From Buxus sempervirens (Eukaryota > Streptophyta > Magnoliopsida > Buxales > Buxaceae): DNA of 64,000 nt. Position numbers and translations under genes: made by a program. Every line of letters begins with the position of its first letter. Positions within the stretch are counted from its first letter, which is position 1. Below are positions 1 through 10,602 of the stretch, piece after piece. Where the stretch lies: positions 29,320,276-29,384,275 of the forward strand of contig OX387193.1 in assembly GCA_947561395.2 (NCBI GenBank). Direction: 5' to 3'. Below the pieces are notes generated by a model. It did no database searches, was not told the DNA's origin, and worked only from the letters and a program-made list of their open reading frames with translations.

Positions 1-854
1 GTGCCAGCTAGGTTTAGGATATTTCTTTCCAATAAAACAGATTCTAAATCCCTTTGATTGAGAATAGTTGTTAGGAAGTTAGAAAGTTTCTTTTTCTGTA
101 GAAGATTTGTTTCTGTATTCCCTGATTTGTAGCACCAATTGGTTATGATTCACTGATCAACTTAGACTATAAATCTGATGTATCTTTATGTTATTTGTAT
201 GAGAATGAAAAATACTTTTTCTCTAAAAACCTTCAAATCCAAAACCATTTTAAAGTTACCAACTATAGTATAAAAACCACCCAAGATGCCTGGGGGAAAC
301 CAAATCCACATTGTTCATTCTTGTGCCAAAATCACCAATTCTCAAATTAAAACATGTCCAAAATCCTTTCTAAATTTTCTAGAATTGATTTGTAACTCAA
401 ATCCATCTCAAAACATGTTATACAATCATAAAAATGCTTTTGAAGTACTTTAAAAATGATATTTGGGTGAAAAATACTCAAAATCGGGAAAATATAAGTT
501 GGCGCTCGAACCTAGGTCGGGCAAAGGTCAAGCGCGAGAAATAAACACACTTGCTTGCTCGAGTCTAGGTCGAACAAGGGTCGAGTGTGAGAAATAGATT
601 TCGAATTTGCTAGTTTTTATGAAATTCACAAAACAACGCTTGTTCTGCGCTCGAGCTCAAGATAGGAGCGAAAATTAATTGGTCGTCGCGCTTGACTACT
701 ACTTGAGCACGGGTCAATCACGAAGGCTAAAAACAGTCTTTCTAGGGTTTTAAAGTTCTTTCTGAGTTCTGGGTCTCAGAATCTATAAAAATCAATTCGG
801 GAACACAAAACCATGATCCAAATCCTTTCTAAAACATCAATATCCAATAGACCT

Positions 855-1026
855 TTTCCCCATTACATACAGCGATCATATACAAGTTTTTCGGAAGATT
901 AATTCATGAAGTAACAGTCCAATCCTAAACAATTGATGCATTTCCCCATTACATACAGTGATCATATACAAGTTTTTTGGAAGATTAATTCATGAAGTAA
1001 CAATCCAATCCTATACAATTTGCATC
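855..1026. repeat. Tandem duplication, two copies of 86 bp
   Basis: Two adjacent copies (855-940 and 941-1026) share nearly all bases, including the stretch from the TTTCCCCATTACATACAG start through GATTAATTCATGAAGTAACA. Only a few substitutions separate them, so the duplication is fairly recent relative to the LTR-like arm that contains it. Confidence 0.85.
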
Positions 1027-1204
1027 AATAACTCATTCTCCATCAATTTCAACCGAATACAACCTTAGGTATTCTTTCCACAATCATAAAACTGATTTCC
1101 AGATTTCAAAACCAATCTCAAACAATTAAAACTTATGATGAGTTCCAAGAAAATAATCAAATCAATCCAATACTATAAGTTTGCACCATTAAACTTCTTG
1201 TAAC

Positions 1205-1553
1205 CAAGGTTTACCGTTTCGGTGCCGATGGGCATGCCGCCCATCACACGAAATGAAATTTCACCGGCACACCGCCGGCGTGCCGCCGAAACGGTGGAAA
1301 AATCAAAGAGGGCAAAAAATAGACAAAAACTGGAGTTTTTAGATTTTGGGGAAATTTCGCCAACACGCTGTCACAAATTGCCAATGGTAATTAAAAAGAT
1401 TTCCGTTTCCCTCCCTCTTTTGCCCGTTTCGCCCCGTTTCGCTCGGCACGCCGCCCCGTTTTGCCGGCACGCCGCAAGAAATGCAAATCATCTATTTTCA
1501 ACCTCTGAAACGCATCATTAACCTCAAAAAAACGAAATTTACTGTAAACACTG
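1205..1553. mobile_element. Non-autonomous hAT-family element, 349 bp (copy A)
   Basis: The element is bounded by a perfect 8-bp direct repeat CTTGTAAC at 1197-1204 and 1554-1561, the target-duplication length of hAT transposons. It starts CAAGGTTTACCG and its other end reads, on the bottom strand, CAGTGTTTACAG, so the terminal inverted repeat is short and imperfect (CA.(G/T)GTTTAC). Inside are GC-rich subterminal blocks with repeated GGCACGCCG and GAAATTTCG-type motifs, the same as in the 4.4-kb and 5.9-kb elements at 9843 and 36763. There is no transposase. It is too short to code and would have depended on a related full element. A 99-codon open frame inside is a chance product of the GC-rich repeats. 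Confidence 0.88.
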
Positions 1554-1561
1554 CTTGTAAC

Positions 1562-2534
1562 ATGGTCAGATTCTAAAAATATCTCGAGATCATTAAAACC
1601 AACAGCAAGTCATCAAACCAAATCAAAGATATCCACAAATTCAGAATTTATTGACTAATTATCAAAGCTATGAAATTTTCAAGATTTTTGAAGGATTGCT
1701 ACTTAACTATGATCGCACAAACCAAGCCAAATCTTCAACAACAACCAACTTCGATCCCTTTTCCAAACCCAATGAGATCGGCAAGGAAAATCTCCAAAGA
1801 CTCTTCAAAGACCTAGGCGTAGGATTGCCTTTCTCTTCCATTTTTTTCTTAGCGCAATTGCCAAAACCCAAAAAATAGCATCTCCTAAAAACATGCATGC
1901 CCAAGTCCTAATAAAACTCTATTTAGTTAGCAACTTGACCCCAAGCTGCACTTCTCCGCCATGCATCCTCAACTTAACAATAGAATTTAAAGCAAGCGAT
2001 AAAGATTCATTTACCTTAACCAAGCAACATCAAGCCGATTCGATTCCATGAATATTTCAATATTACCCTTTCTAATAAATTCCTAAATAAAGGAAATCTT
2101 AGATTAAAAAATAAACCCCTAAAATTTTCTGATTTATATTAAGTTCCAAATTTTCAGATTAACCTATTTATAATATTTAATAAATATTCAGGATCTCACA
2201 TTTTACCTCTAACAAATAAATTTCGCCCTCAAAACTTCCAATATCCTTCATTCTTTATAACCACCATGCTTCTATTGTGGAGTCATTACTTCTTCAATGA
2301 CCCATTTGTTCTCTTCAATCATCACCACAATCCTCAAATAACACTTTAACTCTTACGATTTTCTGCTATTCAAACAAGAAGACCCATATACGCTAGTCAA
2401 GAAAATAAATTGCAAATAATAACTCAGAACAGGGTATCATAAACTTTACTACCACCAATCCTTCCAATATATCTGTAGCTATATAAAGGTTGGGGAAAAA
2501 ATCATGGAGACTCTTCTAGTTAGACATAGCATGC
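1562..2534. other. Gene-free stretch, AT-rich
   Basis: No coding region is supported. The first 640 bases continue the LTR-like arm described for 1-2200. From about 2200 to 2534 there is AT-rich sequence with no recognised feature. Short open frames here (for example around 1651-1904 on both strands) show no family resemblance. Confidence 0.5.
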
Positions 2535-2958
2535 ATTAGGGAAATGGCTTGTGGCAAAACATGTTCATAAGATGAGTATTATCAAGATGAGGATGCTAAG
2601 ATGGACTTGTGGCAAAACTAAGAAAGAAAAGGTAAGAGATGAAAACATTCAAAAGTGGTTAGGCATCTCATGCATTAGGGATAAAATGGAGGACAGTAAG
2701 CCAAGGTGGTTTGGAGTTTTGGACATGTAAAGTGGAGACCAAGTGATGCACCTATAAAAAGGTGTAAGAGGCTTCATATTGAAGGGCCTAAGAGATCAAG
2801 AAAAAGACCTAAAAAGGCACGGATGAAGTCAATAAAACAAGACTTACAAAAATGTAAATTGACAGAAGATATGATTTTTAACAGAGCGGGATAGAGAAAC
2901 AGGATTTGTGTCACCGACCACACCTTGGTGGGAACTGGCTTTTGATGATGACGATTAA
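2535..2958 (+). pseudogene. RTE-type LINE, C-terminal fragment of the reverse transcriptase ORF
   Basis: The translation in mixed frames matches the tail of plant RTE-clade LINE ORF2: a K.RMLRW.CG-like motif near 2588-2620, then R.K.E.SKPRWFG, GHV..RPSDAPI.RC, a RSRKRPKK basic run (about 2790-2815) and LTEDM near 2860. The order and spacing are those of RTE ORF2 C-termini. It is 5'-truncated and the frame is broken more than once between 2640 and 2720. The 3' end has the repeated TGATGA/GATGACGA flavour typical of RTE tails (about 2944-2958) rather than poly(A). It is a dead fragment of a different LINE clade from the L1-type copies elsewhere in the window. Confidence 0.7.
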
Positions 2959-4523
2959 ATCTTGGAATGCCTGGAATACTAGACGAACATTTATTAGATT
3001 CCTAAAATGCCACAAAAGCATTCATTAAACTTTTGGTGCCAAATAGGCAAGTATTAAATTATGGATGCTAGTTGGGCATATGTATGTGATCTGAAAAACC
3101 TTACAATTGTAAAGGTAGTTACGCATATATCATGAGCATATAGCACGTGCATTGCTGGCATGTTATTGCAAACGGGTTGTATTGATTTTGAATATTATTG
3201 CACATATGTCCTTATATGTCATGTAGTGGGTTGTGTGCCATGGCAAACCTAAAGTGACAGAAGGAGCATGCTTGTGTGGCATGGGGTGGCCTGTATGGCA
3301 TGGCAGGCCAAATCTGGCCAAAGGAAAGCCTACATGGCATGATAAGCCTGTACGAAGTGCCTATATGGTGGCTTGTTTGGCCTAATCAATTAGCTTAGCC
3401 TCGTTGTATTGTGATGACCATACATTACTTTTGTGTAAGTACAAGCATAATTTCAATCAATATCATTGCATTGCATAGCATCGTATTGATATTGATTGCA
3501 AGATATGAGATTTCAATATTATGCATATTTAATTCATTGTGAACTCTTGTATTACCTTTATAGTAATTGTGTGATTTCGTAGTAAAACTTTGAAAATAAT
3601 ATAAGACTACAAATTATGAGTATTAAAACAAAATATGTTGTGAAACGAGAGGTTCAGTCACATTTTGGGGCTTGACCATTAGTTTCCTCTGAGCATGTGG
3701 CATAGGACTCTAGTGGAGCTAGTTGAGGAGCATCTTTGGCTACCACTTAGCCTCTTATTTTTAAGTTCGAGGTAGTTTTATATGAGTTATAATAAAACTT
3801 TTGATGTATATGATGTCTATATATACTAACTTTAGATCCTGGACAATGTTTTATGATGATACTGTATATTTATTAGTGTTTAATAACTATTATGAAAAGG
3901 AATTAATGTTGAAATATCATAAATATAATAAGATATAGCTTTCAAAATGCTTGTGATACAAACAATGATTTGCCATGGGACCAATGGTCATCTCGAAATG
4001 CGTGCCACCGAAGTGTTCTCAAGTTCATGGATTTGAAGGCATGATATTAAGAAATCAGTTTATGTACATATCCATCCAATAATTATCAATGGGTTTAATT
4101 ACAGATCAATACCTACTCAAACTGATTCTAATTGTCAAGAATCTCATACAATGGGTCTACAAATTAATTCAAGCCCTAATATTGACCTTATGAAGCTCTA
4201 AGGGGCTCTTTAACAAAAATTAGTAGATGCAACAATTAAGACCATTGACCAATTTCTTATTACTTCAAACTTCAAAAAGGGGAAAAGTAGCTAGCCCGTT
4301 TGTCCCCTTTTCTTTCGAGTCATAGAAAATTCTATGCAACATAAGCAAAGGGGAAAAACATATGGAGCATACCATAAACCTCCTCTATTTCATTTTCTTC
4401 TGTTTTTATTTTGCCTTCTTCGGATCTCTCTCTCATCCAACCAATTGATCCCACTCTTTTCCTTTTTATCTTCACCCTAGTTTGTTTTTTTCCATTTTTT
4501 TAATCTCTTCCAATTGCTCCTTA
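2959..4523. other. Gene-free stretch with TGGCATGGC-rich patch
   Basis: No gene is seen. Between about 3215 and 3390 short motifs such as TGGCATGG, GGCATGGC and GGCCTG recur many times, giving a patchy, internally repetitive block that resembles part of an LTR or an old satellite-like array. The rest is AT-rich and unclassified. Confidence 0.4.
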
Positions 4524-4701
4524 GTTGCAATGACCTAGAACTTCAACAGGGATAAAACAACAATTTTACTAACTAGTCTAAATAAAACTCTAATGTTTAA
4601 TGGGCTTGAAACATTTAAAATCCAATTTATATTGAAACTGAATCTTAAGCAGGTCATTCACCAAGTCGCAAAGCCCATTATTAAGCTACAAGGCGTATTA
4701 G
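4524..4701 (+). mobile_element. Possible Ty3/Gypsy LTR start
   Basis: The sequence TGCAATGACCTAGAAC resembles TGTCATGACCTAGAACC at 19662 and TGTCATGACCCAGAACC near 51705. These look like starts of related LTRs. The remnant continues after the LINE insertion (from 7058) but its far end was not found. It is a broken fossil; identity is inferred only from the start motif and the AT-rich composition. Confidence 0.3.
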
Positions 4702-4718
4702 TAAAACCCCATTATAAA

Positions 4719-7040
4719 GAAAACCCCATTTGATTGCTAATGAGCGTGTGGAGAGCAAGCAAAGGTCGGGGGAATCAGGAAATTATGCAAGTTGGATATT
4801 GAAAAAGCATATGATCGGATTGAGTGGAATTTTAATGATTCAGCTTTGCATTGGAAAGGATTTGGTGTTCGATGGAGACGATGGATTCGTGGGTGTCTGG
4901 AGAAAGTTCATTTTTCCATTCTTGTTAATGGGACAGTGGAAGGCTTCTTCCCTTCTTCGAAAGGTATCCACCAAGGGGATCCTTTATCCCCTTTTCTGTT
5001 CACCTTAGTAGCTGAGGTTTTACATAGTTTCTTCTCTAGTGGGGTGGAAGGTAGCTTGATTCAAGGGTTCCAAGTAGGGAGAAGAGGTCCTAGAATTTCC
5101 AATCTTCAATTTGCGAATGATAAGCTAATTTTCTTGGAGGATTCTAGAGATCAGGTTGTGTGGCTAAAGAGCATTTTGCATACCTTCCATATGGTTTCAG
5201 GATTAAGAGTTAATTGGGGGAAGAGTTCGATTGTCGGGCTAAACATGAGAGAGGGTGATATCTAGGAGGTTAGTCGAATTTTAAGTTGCCAGGTTGCTTC
5301 TTGGCCTATGCCATATTTGGGATTGCCCTTGGGCGTCTACCCTCGCAATATTTGCTTTTGGGAGCCAGTTATTGAAAGGGTTGAGAAAAGGCTTGCAATA
5401 TGGAAAAGGAATTATTTGTCTTTGGGGGGTCGCATCACTTTAATCAAAGCGGTTCTTTCTAATTTACCGGTTTACTTCATGTCTTTGTTCCGTATGTCTA
5501 GGCGGGTTGTGGCTATCATTGAGAAAGCTCAAAGAGATTTTTTATGGGAGGGTGGAGGTACAAAAAAGATGCATTTAGTGAGATGGGCAAATGTGTGCAT
5601 GGAAAAGGAAAAAGGAGGGCTAGGGTTGGGCATGGTAGCTTCCTGGAACTCATCCTTGTTAGCCAAGTGGTTGTGGCGCTTCAGCACTGAACAAGAAAGT
5701 CTTTGGCACAAAGTGATTGTCAGCAAATACGGTATTGATGATAATGGACGTTCTATTAATGAGAGGGCACGTCCCTCAAGAAATAGTCCGTGGAAAGCTA
5801 CCATGGGAATGGCTCCTCTATTTTACCCTCACACTAGAATGTCAATCGGTTCTAGTTGTTCGGTTCTTTTCTGGCATGATCGGTGGTGGGGCAATATTGC
5901 TTTATTGAGTCTATTTCCTCGTTTGCTTCTCTTAGCTACCCATCCTCGAGCCTTTGTGGCTGACATACTGTCCATGTCTGGGCCAAGTCTTTCATGGAAC
6001 CTGGCTTTTAGGAGAGATCTTCGGGACGCTGAATTGGAGGATTTGGCTTCTCTCCTTGATAAGTTGAAGTATGTAATCATCGATTCTTCTTCTGATGATA
6101 AGGTCATTTGGTCTCACTCTTCTTCTAGCTCCTATACCTGTAAATCTTTATTTAACTTGCTCAATCGAAGTGTCCATTCTTCTATTGCTCCCTTTTCTGT
6201 TTCTCGGTTATGGAAACCCAAGGTTCCCCCTAAGATTAAGGCATTTTTATGGACAGCCATCCTATCCTATACAGGATTAATACGGCTGATCGTCTCCAAA
6301 GAAGATGGAAGACGAATGCTTTATCCCCTCACGTGTGTAGTATGTGTATGGAGGCCGGAGAGAGTATTGATCATCTTTTTGTACAATGTCGTTTTGTTAG
6401 TTCTATTTGGATGCGCTTGTTTCAGGTGATTAGAGTATCGTGGGTTCCCAAACACTTTCTCAGCTTTGTTCGCTCAATGGAGAATTTGATGGTTGGGGAG
6501 CAGGGGTAACATTTTGTACAGGTCCATGCTCCATGCAATTATATGGCATACCTGGTTAGAGCGAAATAACAAGATTTTCCACGACTCTCAGGGGTCTGTG
6601 GATCAAGTTTTTGATTCTATTGTAGTGGCAGCAGCTTCATGGTTGGTGGTTCTTCCAGAATTTCGGGGTACTCATGTTGTTGATATAGTGAGAGATTGGC
6701 ATAGGTGGTGCTTCTCTTCTTCATTGCTAGGGGATGGAAGTGAGTGAATGTGGTTTTAGTTGAGTCTTTGGTGGAAGGTATCCTCTTAGAGGCATATCTT
6801 CGTCATTGCCTTTGGAGTTGAATGCCTTATTCAGCTACGTCTCTATTTTTTTGGTTGCTATAGTTGGTCCTTGGATTCATTTTGATGGGGGTGGATCATT
6901 TAGTGTTGTATCTCATTGAGGGGAGTTTGTTTTTTGGTGGTGTTATGTCATTGGTTTGGGTTGTCCGTGTAGAAATGTGATGTACATCCTATCTTTTTAT
7001 ATCTATATGATATATACTATCATTACTCATCAAAAAAAAA
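4719..7040 (+). mobile_element. 5'-truncated L1-type LINE with 17-bp target-site duplication
   Basis: A perfect 17-bp direct repeat, TAAAACCCCATTATAAA, lies at 4702-4718 and 7041-7057. The insert ends with CATCAAAAAAAAA, a short poly(A) tail, immediately before the right copy, which is the signature of target-primed LINE insertion. The 5' end starts inside the reverse transcriptase domain, so endonuclease and ORF1 are missing. The element lies in an LTR-like remnant that begins near 4524. The perfect duplication argues for a moderately recent insertion, while several coding breaks show it is dead. Confidence 0.93.
4792..6747 (+). pseudogene. LINE ORF2 remnant: reverse transcriptase to zf-RVT
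   Basis: The frame opens with the RT motif DIEKAYDRIEW, then GIHQGDPLSPFLF (palm/fingers motifs) and NLQFANDKLIFLED, where the catalytic FADD box has become FAND. A stop at 5263-5265 interrupts the frame, which then continues in phase with the thumb region (YLGLPLG, WKRNYLSLGGRITLIKAVL, RDFLWEG). The zf-RVT segment (PKVPPKIKAFLW near 6220, then C..C...ESIDHLFVQC near 6340-6390) is reached after a frameshift around 6250-6300, and a second frameshift near 6490-6510 leads to the C-terminal WLERNNKIF and VVDIVRDWHRW. The domain order is that of plant L1-type ORF2 without an RNase H domain. It would have copied LINE RNA at a nicked target, but the Asp-to-Asn change and the breaks make it inactive. 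Confidence 0.93.
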
Positions 7041-7057
7041 TAAAACCCCATTATAAA

Positions 7058-8314
7058 TGTCTTATATCTATTATTAAGACATTATTTTATTTAATTGGAC
7101 TGCTGAACATGTTGGCGTTTCTAGACGTGAGAGGAGTTCTAGACAAGTGAGATTGCGGGAGATTGTTTTGGATTTAGGGAGAAGAATATGTTCTACAAAA
7201 CTTCGGAAAAAGCACACAAGGGGATTAGTTTCAAGAAGAATCCACAATTCAGGTAGGTGGGCCTATAGTCTTTCTTTCAATTGGAGGCTTAATCTTGTAG
7301 GATTTCATGTTTTAACCATGATATTGTGAACATACGGTGGATTATAGCTTGTGTTTATGATGATATAGGCAAGTGTTGTAAATCCTCTGTTTTACAAGCA
7401 TGTTATTGATGGGTGCATATTTCTAAATTCACGTTTTGATGTTCTGAATCTCTGAAAGCACACAAACGTTGTTGGTAGTTGGGAGATGAATGTTTTGGAC
7501 GTGCAATAATGGGATATTTCAAAAATCTGTATTTATAATTTTATATATAACAATCCTAGGAAAATTTTATATGAGTGTGTTTGATCTTGTGGGACAATAT
7601 TTCTATGAATTTTGATGTTTGTTTTGGAAATGTCAAGGTCTTAGATTAATCCAAAATAAATTTATGAATGAATAATTAGTTTAAAATTTTCAGAAAGTCA
7701 AACTAAATACACAGAAATTTCTGATAGTGCAGTCGATTAATCAATTAGGTTAATTGGTGGATGTTGATTAATCGGAAGACTTATTCGATGGAAACACCTA
7801 CAGAAGCTTACTCTTGGGTTTATTAATCAAGGATTGAAGATTAACTGGTATAATTAATCGACATACCTTTGGATTAACAGGTGAACTTTGTGATTTATTG
7901 ACAGAGTTAATTGACGAACTGTGATTAATCAAAGATGTAAGTTCGATTAATCGACCAACCCAGAATTTTGAAATTTGCAGTTTTGATGATTTTTACTAGT
8001 CTGAACATTCATATTACATATATATGTCTTAAGTTTTTAGTTTTTGGATTATTATTGACTGCTTAGCATGTTAAGTTTATTTTATTCATGAATTTTTTTT
8101 TACGATTATTTTTAGTTTTTGGTTTATTTTATTCATGAATTCATTGATCATTGTTACACATTATATCACATTGCATATTCCGCAATGCGCTCATTCTTGT
8201 TTTGCATTCATAGCAAATAATGAGTATTAATATTGCATTATACACGTGAAAGAGTGATGTGTGAGGATTAGTATCCAACAGTCGTCAAAAACTCCATATA
8301 CATCAACTGAGGTG
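7058..8314. other. Gene-free stretch with GATTAATCGA motif cluster
   Basis: No gene is seen. Between about 7727 and 7965 the near-palindromes TTAATCGA, GATTAATC and CGATTAATCGAC recur roughly eight times, a pattern often found inside plant Ty3/Gypsy LTRs. The first part probably continues the LTR-like remnant interrupted by the LINE at 4719-7040. The block 8040-8160 repeats the phrase TTATTCATGAATT. Confidence 0.4.
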
Positions 8315-8322
8315 AAACCAAC

Positions 8323-8660
8323 CAGTGTTTACAATTTCTTCTTTTTTTTTTCTTAGTTGGCGATGCGTTTCAAAGCTAGAAAATTTTCCAATTTACATTT
8401 CAGGCAATTTTTTGCGGCGTGCTGGCAAAACAAGGTGGCGTGCCAAGCGAAACAGGTGAAATTGGCGAAACAGGGGAGGGAAACAAAAAAGTTCTTGAAA
8501 TTTCATTGCCGATTTTTGGCGGCATGCCGGCAAAATTTCTCCAAAATAAAAAATAAAAAAAAATCCCAATTTTTTCCTTTTTTGACTTTTCCAGTGTGCC
8601 GGTGAAATTTTGTTTCGTACAATGGGCTGCCACCCATTGGCACCGAAATCGTAAACCTTG
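8323..8660. mobile_element. Non-autonomous hAT-family element, 338 bp (copy B)
   Basis: It starts CAGTGTTTACAATTTC and ends CGTAAACCTTG, the same short inverted ends as copy A. The flanks AAACCAAC (8315-8322) and AATCCAAC (8661-8668) match at 7 of 8 positions and are read as an aged 8-bp target duplication. Internal GGCGTGCCAAGCGAAACAGG and GGCATGCCGGCAAAATTTC-type blocks are the same subterminal repeats as in the larger copies. No transposase is encoded; the open frames on both strands are low-complexity by-products of these repeats. Confidence 0.82.
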
Positions 8661-8668
8661 AATCCAAC

Positions 8669-9734
8669 AAACCTGTCTAAAATTTTTAACCCCACATTTC
8701 ATGGTGAGGGTTTCTACAGCACACAAGGTCCAACTTATTGGATGTAGATACTTGTGAACCATGACTAAGGATAGTCTGGTATGTGACTGTAGATGTGACC
8801 GAAATCTTGTTTTGGAGTCAAACTGTCATAGTGATGTTGTGAACATCTACAAGGGTATTCCCCTTTCAAAAAATAGTGTCTCGACATTATTCTCAGATCA
8901 GCTAAATTCTGTAGAACTGAGATGTAAACATAGAATACGGTAAAGAGATTCTATATTTCCAGTATGGGAGGAACATACAGTCAAAAGTGCTTGGTGCCTG
9001 GGGATCTCTAGAATAGGATTCACATTGACTTAGCAGCTGTAAGTGGTTGGAGGGAAGGACTAACAAAACTCTGTAATTGTTCCAATGGCATAGGAATCAA
9101 ACCAGCTATAATAGGAATAAATGCATGTCATCTGGTTACACACGAGTTTACATGTTTTGCAGTTTCTATTTCACATAGATATTATGATTAGGGTATTAAT
9201 GGATCCTAGGATCATGTAGTTGTTTTAGATTCATTATCATCATCATTGTGCATATGTCTATTCATGTTAATTATATTCATTAAATGTTGTTTTATTGTTG
9301 TCTGGGTGTATATTCTACAAGTTAAAATTCTTATTGAGACTGTGATTGTAGGATGAAGACTACTAAGCATTGGTAACTCCTATATTTTGCAAGTACCTAA
9401 GTATATGGGGTTCAAGAGCATGACATGGCTTAGGAGTAGACTCGTATTTATTCGTCATTACTTGATGCCAGGTTCATCCACTTAAAGTAGAATAGTAGAT
9501 AGGATGCTGATTTATTTGATAATTGGATGATTAGATTATTATGTCAGATTAAATAGGTATATTTGTCACTGAAATTCGATAGGTTATAACTTATATTTTA
9601 CGCTTTCGATTATAATATAATTTCCATTGTAGACTCTAATATAACATTATTTTATTTGGTTTTGGTTTAAAGTGCAAGATCTCAGTATTTTTCTTATTTA
9701 TGATGGTGATTTTTACATCTGTGCACATGATATA
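8669..9734. other. Gene-free stretch
   Basis: I see no coding region, RNA gene or recognisable element end. A 60-codon open frame at 8761-8943 has no family resemblance. Composition is AT-rich and like the surrounding remnants. Confidence 0.4.
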
Positions 9735-10205
9735 GGGAAAATCTGCTTTGATTTCCAAACGCACCTTGAAATCACCAATTAATATGGTTTCAATGATTTC
9801 ATTTCATTGGCACTTTTTACTAGTAGTGATGACCCTTCCACCCAATGTTTACAATTTCGCCGGCATGCGTGCCTATGGCAGCATGAAATCGAGCACGTAT
9901 CGTGCCGAGTCTCACTTATGCAGTCGAAATGGTCCTTTTTAGGGCCATTTCAAGGGAAATGTCGCTGGCAGTGACATTGCCCACCCATTTCCCCCTATAT
10001 TTTTGTGATTTCTTCCCAATTTCTTCCCCTAAGTAGTTGGATCTTGCGGATTGAAGAGCTTTTTGGAGTTTGGAGGCATCCTACACTACACCAAGTCTAC
10101 ATGAAAATCTGAACATTTGGCTTTACTAATTGAGGTAAAACTTGATTTTTTCATTCATTTAACTCAAATCTTATCCAATGTCCATGATTTTTTAGTATGT
10201 TGGTT

Positions 10206-10236
10206 AACAACACCCAATCTATTGATAGGTGTTGTT
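10206..10236 (+). repeat. Conserved inverted repeat in transposase intron 1 (copy C)
   Basis: AACAACACCC (10206-10215) is followed after a short spacer (ATCTATTGAT region) by AGGTGTTGTT (10227-10236), a stem of nine to ten pairs. It lies in the proposed 5'-leader intron of the transposase gene (about 10135-10576). The same hairpin with the same spacer core ATCTAT.(G/A)AT occurs at 37341-37371 in the larger element, so it is retained between two diverged copies. Confidence 0.75.
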
Positions 10237-10602
10237 ATTTTTTTTTCTATAGAAAATATTTTTTTAATTATTGAGTACGAAAATTACTAAAAAATTAATT
10301 TTTAATTATGGAAAAGTATGTTTTTTTAGAAATTAAGATTATAATTGTGTTATAAAGTGTATATAAAAAATATAGAAGCTAAAAAAACAGAATGTAAGGA
10401 TGCATAATTTAATAGAATAATTTAATATTATATTTTAATTAATAATTAGATAAAAAATAGCAAAAATTAGTAGAAAAATAGGAGAATCTATACGATTCTA
10501 TCATAGTGTAATTGTATATGTTCTAAGTTCAAACTTCTAACAAATGTCTTTTTTTTCTGATTTCCAATTTTTAAAGGTGAGTTGGAAGTCAAACTTGGAA
10601 CG

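Larger units (their letters stand above)
1..2200 (-). mobile_element. LTR-like repeat arm with CTCGAG-rich block (Ty3/Gypsy-type, uncertain)
   Basis: No gene is visible. Read on the bottom strand, the block starts near 2200 with TGTGAGATCCTGAA, a form often seen at the start of plant Ty3/Gypsy LTRs, and runs off the left edge of the window. Between about 500 and 720 it holds several CTCGAG/CGCTCGA-type motifs. The 20-mer region around 505-530 is nearly the reverse complement of one near 63630, so the two edges of the window carry related repeats in opposite orientation. A hAT-derived element sits inside at 1205-1553, so this arm is older than that insertion. No coding part and no matching second LTR were seen. 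It is a broken fossil, and the assignment is inference. Confidence 0.35.
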
